40,017 nucleotides of DNA from CAZQYC01 sp964597495. GTDB lineage: Bacteria; Pseudomonadota; Gammaproteobacteria; Steroidobacterales; Steroidobacteraceae. Made by a program: the position numbers and the translations under genes. The notes beneath the pieces were generated by a model. The model ran no database searches. It had not been told where the DNA came from and saw nothing but the letters and a program-made list of their open reading frames with translations. Every line of letters begins with the position of its first letter. Positions within the stretch are counted from its first letter, which is position 1. The stretch covers positions 1-40,017 of the forward strand of contig CAZQYC010000035.1 in NCBI GenBank assembly GCA_964597495.1, in the 5' to 3' direction. Positions 16,951 to 24,626 of this stretch are shown here, one piece after another.

Positions 16951-17310
16951 TTAGATCGCCAACTTCGATTCGGCGTCCTGGCAAACACGACGCGCCAACG
17001 CCAAATTCGCCTTACCCTTGTCGAGCACCAAATAGATGAACAGACCGGCCTTCGCCGAGACCGGGCGCAGGATGTGGTACTGCTTGCCGAGCGTGATCAA
17101 AATGTCTTCGATCTTGTCGTTCAATTTGAGGCTCGCCATCGTCTTCATCTTGGCGCGCACCACTTCCGTGTTGCCCGCTGCCGCCAGCTCGAGATCCACG
17201 CCCGTGCCCGCGCTGGCCAGCATCATGCCGCTGTTGGAATCGACGAGCGCAGCGCACATGCCGCCGTCCACCGTCAGCAAATCCGCCAATTGTTCGTTAA
17301 GTGTCGCCAT
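16951..17310 (-). CDS. Roadblock/LC7-family protein, copy 2
   Basis: A 119-residue protein starting at 17310, preceded by AGAGG. The fold signature matches copy 1: MCAALVDSNSGMMLASAGTG, then AKMKTMASLKLNDKIEDILI, then GLFIYLVLDKGKANLALAR. The two are clearly paralogues, probably from tandem duplication, and could form a heterodimer; Roadblock proteins work as dimers. Cytoplasmic, no signal peptide. It belongs to the operon with two GTPases. Confidence 0.85.
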   Translation of the reverse strand: MATLNEQLADLLTVDGGMCAALVDSNSGMMLASAGTGVDLELAAAGNTEVVRAKMKTMASLKLNDKIEDILITLGKQYHILRPVSAKAGLFIYLVLDKGKANLALARRVCQDAESKLAI

Positions 17311-17399
17311 AAATACCTCTCAGAGTTGAGTCGTCCACCACCACTTTGCAAACATTCGGTCCGGAGCAAGGCCTCCGAACGTAAACGAATTCGCTTCGG

Positions 17400-17816
17400 C
17401 TACGGCTTTCGTGCGCCCATCTCCGCGCCGATCGCGTTCCGTGTGTTGCGCGCCGCCCAGAGCACGCTGCCGAGCGTCGCGACTTTGTTGCACAACACCG
17501 TGAGCAACATCCGGCGTTGGCCGTTCGGCACGTCCATGACGAGCACCATGCCCTCGCCCGCTTCGATCACGACGTCAACGCAGTTACCGACTTTGCCTTC
17601 ATGGCTCATTGCTTCCGCAAGCGCGAGTAACGAGCTCGTCATCGCCGCCAATTTTTGAACGGAAGTCGTCGGATTCACCTGCGCCGCCACTTCGAATCCG
17701 TCGACGGTTGAAATCAACGCGCCGAGCACTTCACTGCTGCTGCCGACCAACGCATTGAGATGCGGTTGGCAGACTGCCCGCTCCGGTTCGTGTCCGCGAA
17801 TAGGTGCGGCGCTCAT
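17400..17816 (-). CDS. Roadblock/LC7-family protein, copy 3
   Basis: A 138-residue protein whose start ATG at 17816 overlaps the stop of the upstream GTPase gene by four bases (ATGA), a sign of translational coupling. It shows SSEVLGALISTVDGFEVAAQ (strand 1-2), VQKLAAMTSSLLALAEAMSH (helix 2) and MLLTVLCNKVATLGSVLWAA (last strand and helix). It is closer to the CvnB-type Roadblock proteins of actinobacterial conservons than to copies 1 and 2. Coupling to the CvnD-like GTPase fits the conservon order B-D in a reversed arrangement. The pair is probably a GTPase with its dedicated regulator. Confidence 0.83.
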   Translation of the reverse strand: MSAAPIRGHEPERAVCQPHLNALVGSSSEVLGALISTVDGFEVAAQVNPTTSVQKLAAMTSSLLALAEAMSHEGKVGNCVDVVIEAGEGMVLVMDVPNGQRRMLLTVLCNKVATLGSVLWAARNTRNAIGAEMGARKP

Positions 17817-18388
17817 GCGGCCCCCATCAAGTTGTTCGGATTCGATTCGTCGAGCTCCGCCGCTTCAATTTGGCTAAAGAGCACGTCGAGCATCATCAAT
17901 ACGTCGTCGCGGCGCCGGACATCGACCGACATGATCGGCGCATCGAGCCCGAGTTCGGCAATCGCCTCGTAGTAAGCGTCGATATCCGGGGCCGGATGCG
18001 AGTCCAATCTTCCGATGCCGACGACGGCTCGTGACTGGCCGACGACGTCGCGAAATGCGCCGACGTAGTCGCGCATGTCCTGCAACGGATCGGGTCGGCT
18101 GTTATCGACGAGCACGATGACGCCGAGCGCACCATCGCTCAATATCTTCCACATGAAATTGAAGCGGGATTGACCGGGCGTTCCATACAAACGAAGGACG
18201 TCTCCCTGCGGCAGGCTCACCTCGCCGTAATCGAACGCGGCAGTCGTCGTGGTTTTCGACGCGTGCTGCGCTTCGGATGTCGCGACGTCGGTGCGCACGG
18301 GTGGAATCTCGCTAATCGCCGAGATGGCGGTTGTCTTTCCGGCGCCCATCGTTCCGGTAAAAATCAATTTGTAGTCTTTCGCGGTCAT
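17813..18388 (-). CDS. CvnD-like small GTPase
   Basis: A 191-residue protein starting at the ATG at 18388. P-loop FTGTMGAGKTT (9-19), a Thr-rich switch I (SKTTTTAAFDYGEV, about 43-56) and switch II YGTPGQ are clear, so it binds GTP. The G4 motif is not NKxD but GRLD (VVGIGRLDSH), so guanine specificity may be relaxed. Such TPGQ-type proteins with Roadblock partners occur in conservons and in gliding or pilus systems. The gene follows the 354-residue protein gene by 11 bases and overlaps the Roadblock copy 3 gene by 4 bases. Confidence 0.82.
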   Translation of the reverse strand: MTAKDYKLIFTGTMGAGKTTAISAISEIPPVRTDVATSEAQHASKTTTTAAFDYGEVSLPQGDVLRLYGTPGQSRFNFMWKILSDGALGVIVLVDNSRPDPLQDMRDYVGAFRDVVGQSRAVVGIGRLDSHPAPDIDAYYEAIAELGLDAPIMSVDVRRRDDVLMMLDVLFSQIEAAELDESNPNNLMGAA

Positions 18389-18399
18389 ATAGATCGGTG

Positions 18400-19464
18400 C
18401 TATGAAGTGGCGAAATTCAGCGCCGAGCGAATGGACTGGAATAATCCTTTGTAGCGCGATTCGGTCTCTGCCAGTGTCTTTGTTGCCGTCGCTGCGGCAG
18501 CCGGGGATCGCACTGCAGCCTGCACAAGCATCAAATCGCAGAGAACGCATGCGTTGATGAATGGCCGAATCTTTTCGGCGGGTTGATCGATCGACGCCGT
18601 CATTTCGGCGACGCTCGCAAATTGACGGCCGAGTCGCGCGGCAAGACGCAAGTGATCGGCCGTATGCTCTAGGCGGCCGAAGTCGGGCCAGCGCCGCAAC
18701 TTGAACTTAGAATCCGGGTTCACGGTGGAGATCAAACGGTCGCGCGGCCCGAAAATTCCGAGACGCCACATGAGCGCGCCGATCGCAATGAAAGAGCCAT
18801 TCGAAGATTTCCACTGAGCGACCTCCTCCGCACTCGCTTCCCTCACCGCGACGGGCTCACCCCTATCGGACAATTCGGTGATATCGAAGGCATCCAGTTC
18901 CTTCGATTGCAACACGACTTTCATTCTCGGCGTGAACAGCAGCTCGATGGAACCGACTTTAAGGATCACGGACTTTCCCGTCGCGTCCATCGCAGCGGTG
19001 CGCAAAGCGGAAGCGAGCGCGAACACGGAATTTTCTTTGTCGTGAGCGGTGCTGGAAACCTGGCTATTAGCGCTTCTGGTCAGAACGAATGACACGTGCT
19101 CATCTGCCATGCCAGCGCTTTGCTCTGGAACCACATCGGTTATTTGCTCTGAAATCGAATTCAGTAGCGAGAGGAATTCCGTCGGATTCACGGGATCGCG
19201 AATGGTGGGCAGGGATGACGTTTTCGCGTCATCGTCTTTCACCAGCAAGGCGCAACGAGTTCCGCCAGTTGACTGCTTGCGCTTGAGCGCCAGCGCAGTC
19301 AGGGCGGAATTCGGCTCGCAAATCGCCAAGTCAGCGTCGCCGCCCTGGCTGTAAGACCAGTTGTCGACGGTCATGTTCTTGACCACTTCGAGCATGGACT
19401 TGAGCCGCAGTTCGGCACGAACCGGCAAGCCGATGCTCGTCAAAGTCAAATTGCGCGCCGCCAT
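18400..19464 (-). CDS. Conserved-looking protein of unknown family, first gene of the GTPase/Roadblock operon
   Basis: A 354-residue cytoplasmic protein without signal peptide. I do not recognise the N-terminal two thirds; residues 1-105 could be an alpha/beta domain (NWSYSQGGDADLAICEPNSA resembles the acidic pocket region of a receiver-like fold). Residues about 265-345 (FKLRRWPDFGRLEHTADHLR, then LAARLGRQFASVAEMTASID) have the pattern of a winged-helix or helical adaptor domain. Being first in the operon and 11 bases from the GTPase gene, it is probably an upstream partner, such as an effector or exchange factor; this is inference. The ATG at 19464 is the first in the frame. Confidence 0.6.
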   Translation of the reverse strand: MAARNLTLTSIGLPVRAELRLKSMLEVVKNMTVDNWSYSQGGDADLAICEPNSALTALALKRKQSTGGTRCALLVKDDDAKTSSLPTIRDPVNPTEFLSLLNSISEQITDVVPEQSAGMADEHVSFVLTRSANSQVSSTAHDKENSVFALASALRTAAMDATGKSVILKVGSIELLFTPRMKVVLQSKELDAFDITELSDRGEPVAVREASAEEVAQWKSSNGSFIAIGALMWRLGIFGPRDRLISTVNPDSKFKLRRWPDFGRLEHTADHLRLAARLGRQFASVAEMTASIDQPAEKIRPFINACVLCDLMLVQAAVRSPAAAATATKTLAETESRYKGLFQSIRSALNFATS

Positions 19465-19928
19465 TCAATCCTCGTTTCGTCTCCGTCGGTCCAACGTTAC
19501 GTCGCGATCGCCTTCGAAGCCTCGGGCGGCCACATGCAATAACCGAAAAAAAGACCGGCTTTCAAAGGGAGAAGGCCATGAGTCGCGACATAGGACGACG
19601 GCGGAGTGGCGTTCGGGTTCTCTCGAACCTCGAACTATCGCCGTCGAATCGATGTCGTGTTTTTAAAAGTAGTCGACTTGCAGATTTCTTAACTGTGATC
19701 GGCGACGCAGTTCGCCCGCGTATAAATTCTCCCAACCGAATATGAGGGAACGTCGGACGAAAAAAGGCCTGCCGATGTCGCGCCGCCTTCCCGTCAACAA
19801 AATCGTGGAATCTTTTTGTTGAAGCTCCGATGAGGGAATGCCGATGCGCATATCGCTCGATGTCTCCGCATCTTGCATTCGGCAAGCTTCTTATCGCGCC
19901 GGCGTCGCGGCGATACTATGAGGGCAGG

Positions 19929-20057
19929 ATGAAATTATCGTCGCTGATCTTGATCAATGCGCGTTCGAGAATCGGTGCCGCCACGAAACTCGGCGTGGAT
20001 CATTTGCGTCGAACCGGCGTTCGTCCAATTCCGGAATTGCAGCTAGGGGATTCTTAA
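19929..20057 (+). pseudogene. N-terminal fragment of a diacylglycerol kinase-like gene
   Basis: From the ATG at 19929 the frame reads MKLSSLILINARSRIGAATK, then LGVDHLRRTGVRPIPELQLG and a stop at 20055. The opening strand with INARSR and the helix ending in L-x-x-x-G-V fit the first 40 residues of the diacylglycerol-kinase catalytic domain, which normally runs to about 300. No continuation is visible. The rest of the 669-base gap from 19465 to 20133 shows no gene I can support. Confidence 0.4.
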
Positions 20058-20133
20058 GGCAACTTAAGTCACCTTCATGAAAGGATTGCAGCGCAAGGAA
20101 TACATAACGCGTCGCCGCATCAACAATCGCGCG

Positions 20134-20865
20134 TCAATTCAACCTGAACGAACCCGGCGGAGCAAGACTTGCGCGAGGATCGATTAAATCGCGATACATG
20201 CTGTAGGCGATACTCGCTGCGGTCACGATGTTCACTTGCGTCTGAAAGTCGGTTATCAAATCGAGCGATCGGCGGAATTCCCAGAGATCCTGCTTACGCT
20301 CTCCGCCGTCGCGAAGGTACAACGTTGCTTTTCCGCCGAGCTTCAATTCGCGATCGAGGTTCGTCGCAATGAGAGGGCCGGCATAGGCGACAGTTTCTTC
20401 CAGCACGTAAAGCACGCCAAGCAACCCCGCCGAATAGACACTATTTACGCGCGTCATGTAGTCGATTATCTCTTTCGCCTTCAGCGGCAACGGCTGCTTC
20501 GGGGGCACGCCGGTCAATTCACGAAGATCCGCTTCCAGAAGATGCGCCTTACGGCGAGCGGAAGTGACGTACTTGCGGACGGCGAAAATCTTTTCTTCGT
20601 TATTGGCCAGATTGCGGACGCGAAATTCACCGTCGAGAGAGTCGAAGAACCCCTCGAGCGCCTGCCGAATTGCCCAGTTCGCATACAGTTGAGAAACATA
20701 CTGTTCGCGCGTGGCTTGACCGAGCCACAGCACGTGATAACCGTAGGAATTGAGAATGTCGTTGCGAGCTTCTCGGGAAGCGTTCCGCAGGGCTTTTGAA
20801 ACCCGCGCCTTCGCCTCACCGTGTACTCGATCTACGCTTTCCGATTCCGCAACCTTGCCGCTCAT
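20134..20865 (-). CDS. Haem-oxygenase-fold-like helical protein
   Basis: A 243-residue, mostly helical protein; start chosen at the ATG at 20865 with GGGAG upstream, though a GTG at 20892 is possible. Two stretches recall the haem-oxygenase/TenA/PqqC superfamily: YHVLWLGQATREQYVSQLYA, with the first helix and loop, and YSAGLLGVLYVLEETVAYAG, matching the central G-x-L-Y-V-L-E helix of bacterial haem oxygenases. The expected HLL-x-x-DL element (AHLLEADLREL) is also present. If it is a haem oxygenase the proximal His is unclear, so it may use the fold for another purpose. The gene stands alone. Confidence 0.5.
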   Translation of the reverse strand: MSGKVAESESVDRVHGEAKARVSKALRNASREARNDILNSYGYHVLWLGQATREQYVSQLYANWAIRQALEGFFDSLDGEFRVRNLANNEEKIFAVRKYVTSARRKAHLLEADLRELTGVPPKQPLPLKAKEIIDYMTRVNSVYSAGLLGVLYVLEETVAYAGPLIATNLDRELKLGGKATLYLRDGGERKQDLWEFRRSLDLITDFQTQVNIVTAASIAYSMYRDLIDPRASLAPPGSFRLN

Positions 20866-20940
20866 TTCCGCAACCACTCCCGCACGAGCCACAATCAGCT
20901 ATTGCACTGGAGTCTTGCACGGGACACTCGGAGCGATAAA

Positions 20941-21115
20941 TCAGGGCACGAAGAAATTGGCGTTCGCGTCGAATAATCTGTCAACTTGTGCCGGCCCGTG
21001 GTGGCCCGAATCGACCTGCGTCACGGTGAAATTACATTCTGTAAGACCGTAGCACCCGAGCTCGCGAGACTCCGCATCGCTCAAAATCGGGGCACCTGTA
21101 GGGAGTCCGGTTACA
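20941..21115 (-). pseudogene. Possible C-terminal remnant of an unrecognised gene
   Basis: Between the GumN-like gene stop (21116) and position 20941, one minus-strand frame reads GAPILSDAESRELGCYGLTE, then TVTQVDSGHHGPAQVDRLFD and ANANFFVP before a stop. It is protein-like, but has no start and is not continuous with a gene. The GHHGPA segment recalls the histidine end of alpha/beta hydrolases; this is a guess. Confidence 0.25.
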
Positions 21116-22183
21116 CTATCGGGAAACCTCGACCATATACCCCTTCTTCTGCAACGCGGCCAACAGACCGTCCGTGGAAAGAATCTCGTTGATATCAAGT
21201 ACGGCAAACGTCCTGTCGTTGTTAGTTAAAGCATCCTCCGCGGCCAATAGCCACTTTTCGCGGCTGCGTCTCTCTAAGTCCCCAATTTCAGCAGCGACGG
21301 ATGGAGCACGACATGGACCGCGAAGGCTCTGCAGCGCGAGGTCATTCTTCAATGCCGCTGCGTGACGGATAAGCTCATCGGCGTCGCCTTGCGCCCATGC
21401 GTTGGCTCGTTTTTTTGCGGATTCAAAATCGTTCTCGAAATAAACAACCTTGGACGCAAAGCAGGTCACCTCGAATTCCCGATGGCTGGCGGAATTCACT
21501 GCGGCGACCATTTCCTCTCCCAGCGCCTTCACTTCATTGGCTTTCAGCTTATCGACGACCACCTGACTGGTGCTTATGCGGCGTATTGCCGTGTTGCGTT
21601 CGAGCCATTTATGCAAGCTATTCATGATCACTGCCGGCGATGAAAAGTTAGCGTAGCTCAGCTGCTCCAAATTTTCGGCAGCTAGAATTTTCCTCTGCAT
21701 TCTTTTCCCGGCTTCCCTGGCCGTGAGCTTGTCGATCTTCTTGTCGTTCGGAAAGTAAAGCGCTTTCAGCCTCAGGAAGCGTTGGTACAGATCCGGAGGA
21801 AGAATATCTGCGAGTCTTTTTCCTTCCTGCAGCTTAGTCGTTTTGTTGTACGTGCCGAGGAGCCTTACGATGGTAATCGGATTCGACGTCGATGTAATGT
21901 GCATGGCGTACGGCATGGCAATGTACGCTTGCGACTCGGCGATCAGCCTCTCCACCCTTTCCGATTCCCATTCCATCTTCTTCGGATACAAATTGACGAG
22001 CGGGAGAATCCACAGGACGTGCTCACCGTTGGTGACTTTCCAAAGCGGCGGACCAGGACGAACTCCGGTCACTACGACTTCTTCAAGTACTATTGGAGTA
22101 TCGGCGTGGTTGATCTGAGCGAAGGCCGTCGATTGAACAATCGCGATTGCTATTGATACGGATACCTTAAGAAACCTAAACAT
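21116..22183 (-). CDS. Exported TraB/GumN-like protein
   Basis: A 355-residue protein starting at the ATG at 22183, with a signal peptide (about 1-22, ending STAFA). Next comes a short EEVVVTGVRPGPPLWKV stretch, as in the periplasmic GumN/TraB proteins of gamma- and alphaproteobacteria. The usual G-x-x-H motif after LWIL is missing (PLVNLYPKKMEW instead), so the metal-dependent activity proposed for the superfamily (TIKI-like proteases) may be lost. The C-terminal LSTDGLLAALQKKGYMVE fits the family's final helix-strand. It probably acts in the periplasm. No ribosome site is obvious. Confidence 0.6.
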   Translation of the reverse strand: MFRFLKVSVSIAIAIVQSTAFAQINHADTPIVLEEVVVTGVRPGPPLWKVTNGEHVLWILPLVNLYPKKMEWESERVERLIAESQAYIAMPYAMHITSTSNPITIVRLLGTYNKTTKLQEGKRLADILPPDLYQRFLRLKALYFPNDKKIDKLTAREAGKRMQRKILAAENLEQLSYANFSSPAVIMNSLHKWLERNTAIRRISTSQVVVDKLKANEVKALGEEMVAAVNSASHREFEVTCFASKVVYFENDFESAKKRANAWAQGDADELIRHAAALKNDLALQSLRGPCRAPSVAAEIGDLERRSREKWLLAAEDALTNNDRTFAVLDINEILSTDGLLAALQKKGYMVEVSR

Positions 22184-22309
22184 GACGACAAGATGACTGG
22201 CGGGTTTAAAGACTGCCTTCTGAGACGACGACAGTGATGGATTAGTTCCACAAAGCCCGCACGACTTCCCGTACGCCGCGCTCACACCTATAAAGCCGAG
22301 CAATTTCCT

Positions 22310-22444
22310 TTAGCAGGTCCGACAACAATCGGCCCTTTTTCCGCACATTCGTCTCAACACTCGCGAGGCCAGGAGGACGAATCCTCCCGCCGAAGTTCCG
22401 CCAATGAAATACCAAATCGCGGTTCCGATGCATACGGGGCACAT
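22310..22444 (-). CDS. Tiny Cys-rich membrane protein (44 residues)
   Basis: From the ATG at 22444, with a GGAAGGTGG site, the frame reads MCPVCIGTAIWYFIGGTSAG, then GFVLLASRVLRRMCGKRADC. It combines a C-x2-C pair, one Gly/Ser-rich membrane helix and a basic, Cys-rich tail. Short proteins beginning MCPVCI and followed by one or two helices are widespread in proteobacteria and unassigned. It is 28 bases downstream of the DUF899 gene's stop, in the same direction, so co-transcription is likely. Confidence 0.5.
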   Translation of the reverse strand: MCPVCIGTAIWYFIGGTSAGGFVLLASRVLRRMCGKRADCCRTC

Positions 22445-22472
22445 AGGTCCACCTTCCCAAATGAAAATGCCC

Positions 22473-23264
22473 TTAGCTTTTCGCGTATTCGTCGTGACGG
22501 CGCCACCACGGACCTTGCTCATTGCGGCCTTTCGGCGCGCGATCGAGCCATTGATACATTCCCCAGAGGCCGTCCAGTCCGCGCGCGTAGGTTGAATACG
22601 TGTGATAAACGATGCCGTCTTGAAGTGCGAACGTGCTTACCCCGGGTCGCTCACGCGTGTAGGTGGGGGCGTCGGTGCCGCAGCTTTTCGCATGGTCCCG
22701 AACGATTGTCGGTACTTCGGTGGTCTCGTCCATCGGATGGCCGCTACGTGAGTAGTTGTATTCGATGAGACCTTGGTGCTGTTGTTCCTCGCTGAACCAC
22801 ACATTGAAGTCGGCGTTGAAGTCGGAGCCGAATGAAGACGCCCAGGGGAATATCCAGCCCATTCTTCGCTTGTAGGCCAGCAACTGCTTGAGGGGAGCAC
22901 GCGACACCGCAGAAAACGCTACGTCGTGATTATCGAGATGCACCGCGATGCCGTTAAATCCGTCCGCAATCGCCGAACAAGAGGGACATCCCGCCGTGTA
23001 GTCGGGCCCGAACATGAAGTGATAGATGACAAGCTGAGAACGACCGCGAAACAGATCGGCCAGCGTTGCCGGACCATTCCCGCCGGTAAATTCCGTATCG
23101 AACTCATAAGACTTGTCGATTCGAACCCACGGCAGCGCTTGGCGTTGCTGCGCCAGTTCGTCGCTGCGACGCGTGAGTTCTTTCTCGGCTTTCAGCAAGT
23201 CGAGTCGCTTGGCAAGCCAGGCTTGCCGCGTACCGATAATTGGCTTGATTGTGGGTGTCGTCAT
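22473..23264 (-). CDS. DUF899-family thioredoxin-like protein
   Basis: A 263-residue protein beginning at the ATG at 23264 with a GGAG site. The hallmark YHFMFGPDYTAGCPSCSAIA (about 103-122) carries a C-x2-C pair at the position of the thioredoxin-like active site. RIDKSYEFDTEFTGGNGPAT and YHTYSTYARGLDGLWGMYQW are further family segments. DUF899 proteins are cytoplasmic and thought to be redox proteins; substrate unknown. It is divergent from the winged-helix regulator at 23361, whose product is a candidate regulator. Confidence 0.85.
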   Translation of the reverse strand: MTTPTIKPIIGTRQAWLAKRLDLLKAEKELTRRSDELAQQRQALPWVRIDKSYEFDTEFTGGNGPATLADLFRGRSQLVIYHFMFGPDYTAGCPSCSAIADGFNGIAVHLDNHDVAFSAVSRAPLKQLLAYKRRMGWIFPWASSFGSDFNADFNVWFSEEQQHQGLIEYNYSRSGHPMDETTEVPTIVRDHAKSCGTDAPTYTRERPGVSTFALQDGIVYHTYSTYARGLDGLWGMYQWLDRAPKGRNEQGPWWRRHDEYAKS

Positions 23265-23360
23265 GATTGTCACTCCAAGTTGCATCTCATGTGATTGAGG
23301 GTGCGCTAAAGTAGTCCACGTTCGAATCTGGGTGGGAGTGACAAATTTGGCGGGATTTCC

Positions 23361-24581
23361 ATGGACTCGCTGATTACGGCCGCGGCCCGTGCGCTCGCTC
23401 AAGGCGACCCGCTCGGCGCGTTGAAGCGCGTTGCGCTCCGCGACGATGCACCCGCGCTCGCCTTGCGCGGCATCGCGATGGCGCAACTCGGGGATTTCGC
23501 TCGTGCAAAAACGCTGCTGCGTCGCGCCGCGCGAGCCTTCGGCGCAAGGGAATCTCTGGCGCGTGCGCGATGCATCGTCGCTGAAGCGGAAATCGCTCTC
23601 GCTTCCCGAGATCTTGCTTGGCCAGTCAAAGCGCTCGATGCCGCACGCGCCGTTCTTGAATCTCACGGCGACCAAGTCAATGCCGCGCATGCGCAGCAGC
23701 TTAAGATTCGTCGGCTCGTTCTGATTGGACGGCTCGACGAGGCCGAGCGACTACTGGGCACATTTAAAACAGCGCAACTTTCTTTCGCGCTAAGAGCCGC
23801 GCATGAACTCATGGCATTTGGAATTTCGGTTCGACGCTTGCGAACCCAGCAAGCACGAACCGCGCTTGATTGGGCGCAAGCGGCCGCGCATGCTGCCGGC
23901 ATTCCGGCGCTGATTGCCGAAGCGAACAGCGCATCGCAGGTTCTCCAAGTTCCCACAGCGCGACTGATTGCTCGCGGCGTCCATCGTTTGCTCCTTCTTC
24001 ATGAAGTCGAAATGCTGTTCGCGTCGAAAACACTCATCGTAGATGCCTGCCGGAATGTCGTACGCGATGGCGGCACAATCATTTCGCTTGCCCGTCGGCC
24101 CGTATTGTTCGCGCTAATCCGCGAACTCGCCGAAACTTGGCCGCAAGACGTGCAGAGAAACGTTCTCATCGCCCGCGTATTTCGAACCAAGCGTCCCGAT
24201 GAATCGCATCGTGCGCGATTGCGAGTCGAAATCGGCCGGCTCCGTGCGGCGATCAAAAAAATTGCAAGCGTGAACGCGACCAAGGAGGGATTCGTGCTGG
24301 TATCGCGGCACTCGAAGCAAGTCGCCGTGCTGGCTCGTCCTATCGACGATGCCCACGCGGCGGTGCTCGCTTTGCTCGCCGATGGCGAATCGTGGTCGAG
24401 TTCAGCCGTTGCTCTCGCACTCGGAGCAAGCCAGCGCTCTGTGCAACGCGCGCTTGAACTACTCGGCAAGGAAGGAAAAGTGCAGACCCTCGGCCTTGGC
24501 AGAGCACGCCGGTGGATCACGGCACCGCTGCCCGGATTCGCGACGACTTTGTTACTCCCTGCGCCGCTCCCGATTGGCTAA
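23361..24581 (+). CDS. Winged-helix regulator with helical-repeat N-terminus
   Basis: A 406-residue cytoplasmic protein. Residues 1-200 are Ala/Arg/Leu-rich helical pairs like TPR repeats (GIAMAQLGDFARAKTLLRRA, VLIGRLDEAERLLGTF). Residues about 220-320 are a second domain with RVFRTKRPDESHRARLRVEI, typical of AfsR/BTAD-like C-terminal transcription factor domains. Residues about 345-400 (SSAVALALGASQRSVQRALE, LLGKEGKVQTLGLGRARRW) form a winged helix with a clear recognition helix. Its 96-base divergent gap to the DUF899 gene suggests it controls that gene and itself. The effector is unknown. Confidence 0.65.
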   Translation: MDSLITAAARALAQGDPLGALKRVALRDDAPALALRGIAMAQLGDFARAKTLLRRAARAFGARESLARARCIVAEAEIALASRDLAWPVKALDAARAVLESHGDQVNAAHAQQLKIRRLVLIGRLDEAERLLGTFKTAQLSFALRAAHELMAFGISVRRLRTQQARTALDWAQAAAHAAGIPALIAEANSASQVLQVPTARLIARGVHRLLLLHEVEMLFASKTLIVDACRNVVRDGGTIISLARRPVLFALIRELAETWPQDVQRNVLIARVFRTKRPDESHRARLRVEIGRLRAAIKKIASVNATKEGFVLVSRHSKQVAVLARPIDDAHAAVLALLADGESWSSSAVALALGASQRSVQRALELLGKEGKVQTLGLGRARRWITAPLPGFATTLLLPAPLPIG

Positions 24582-24626
24582 GATGAAAGCGTGAATTGAG
24601 ATGCTTAGTCGATTGAGGAAGCAACC

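Noticed and set aside
19663..19845. Minus-strand frame starting MRIGIPSSELQQKDST
   Set aside because: Plausible composition, but no ribosome site, no family and no operon partner; not enough to call a gene.
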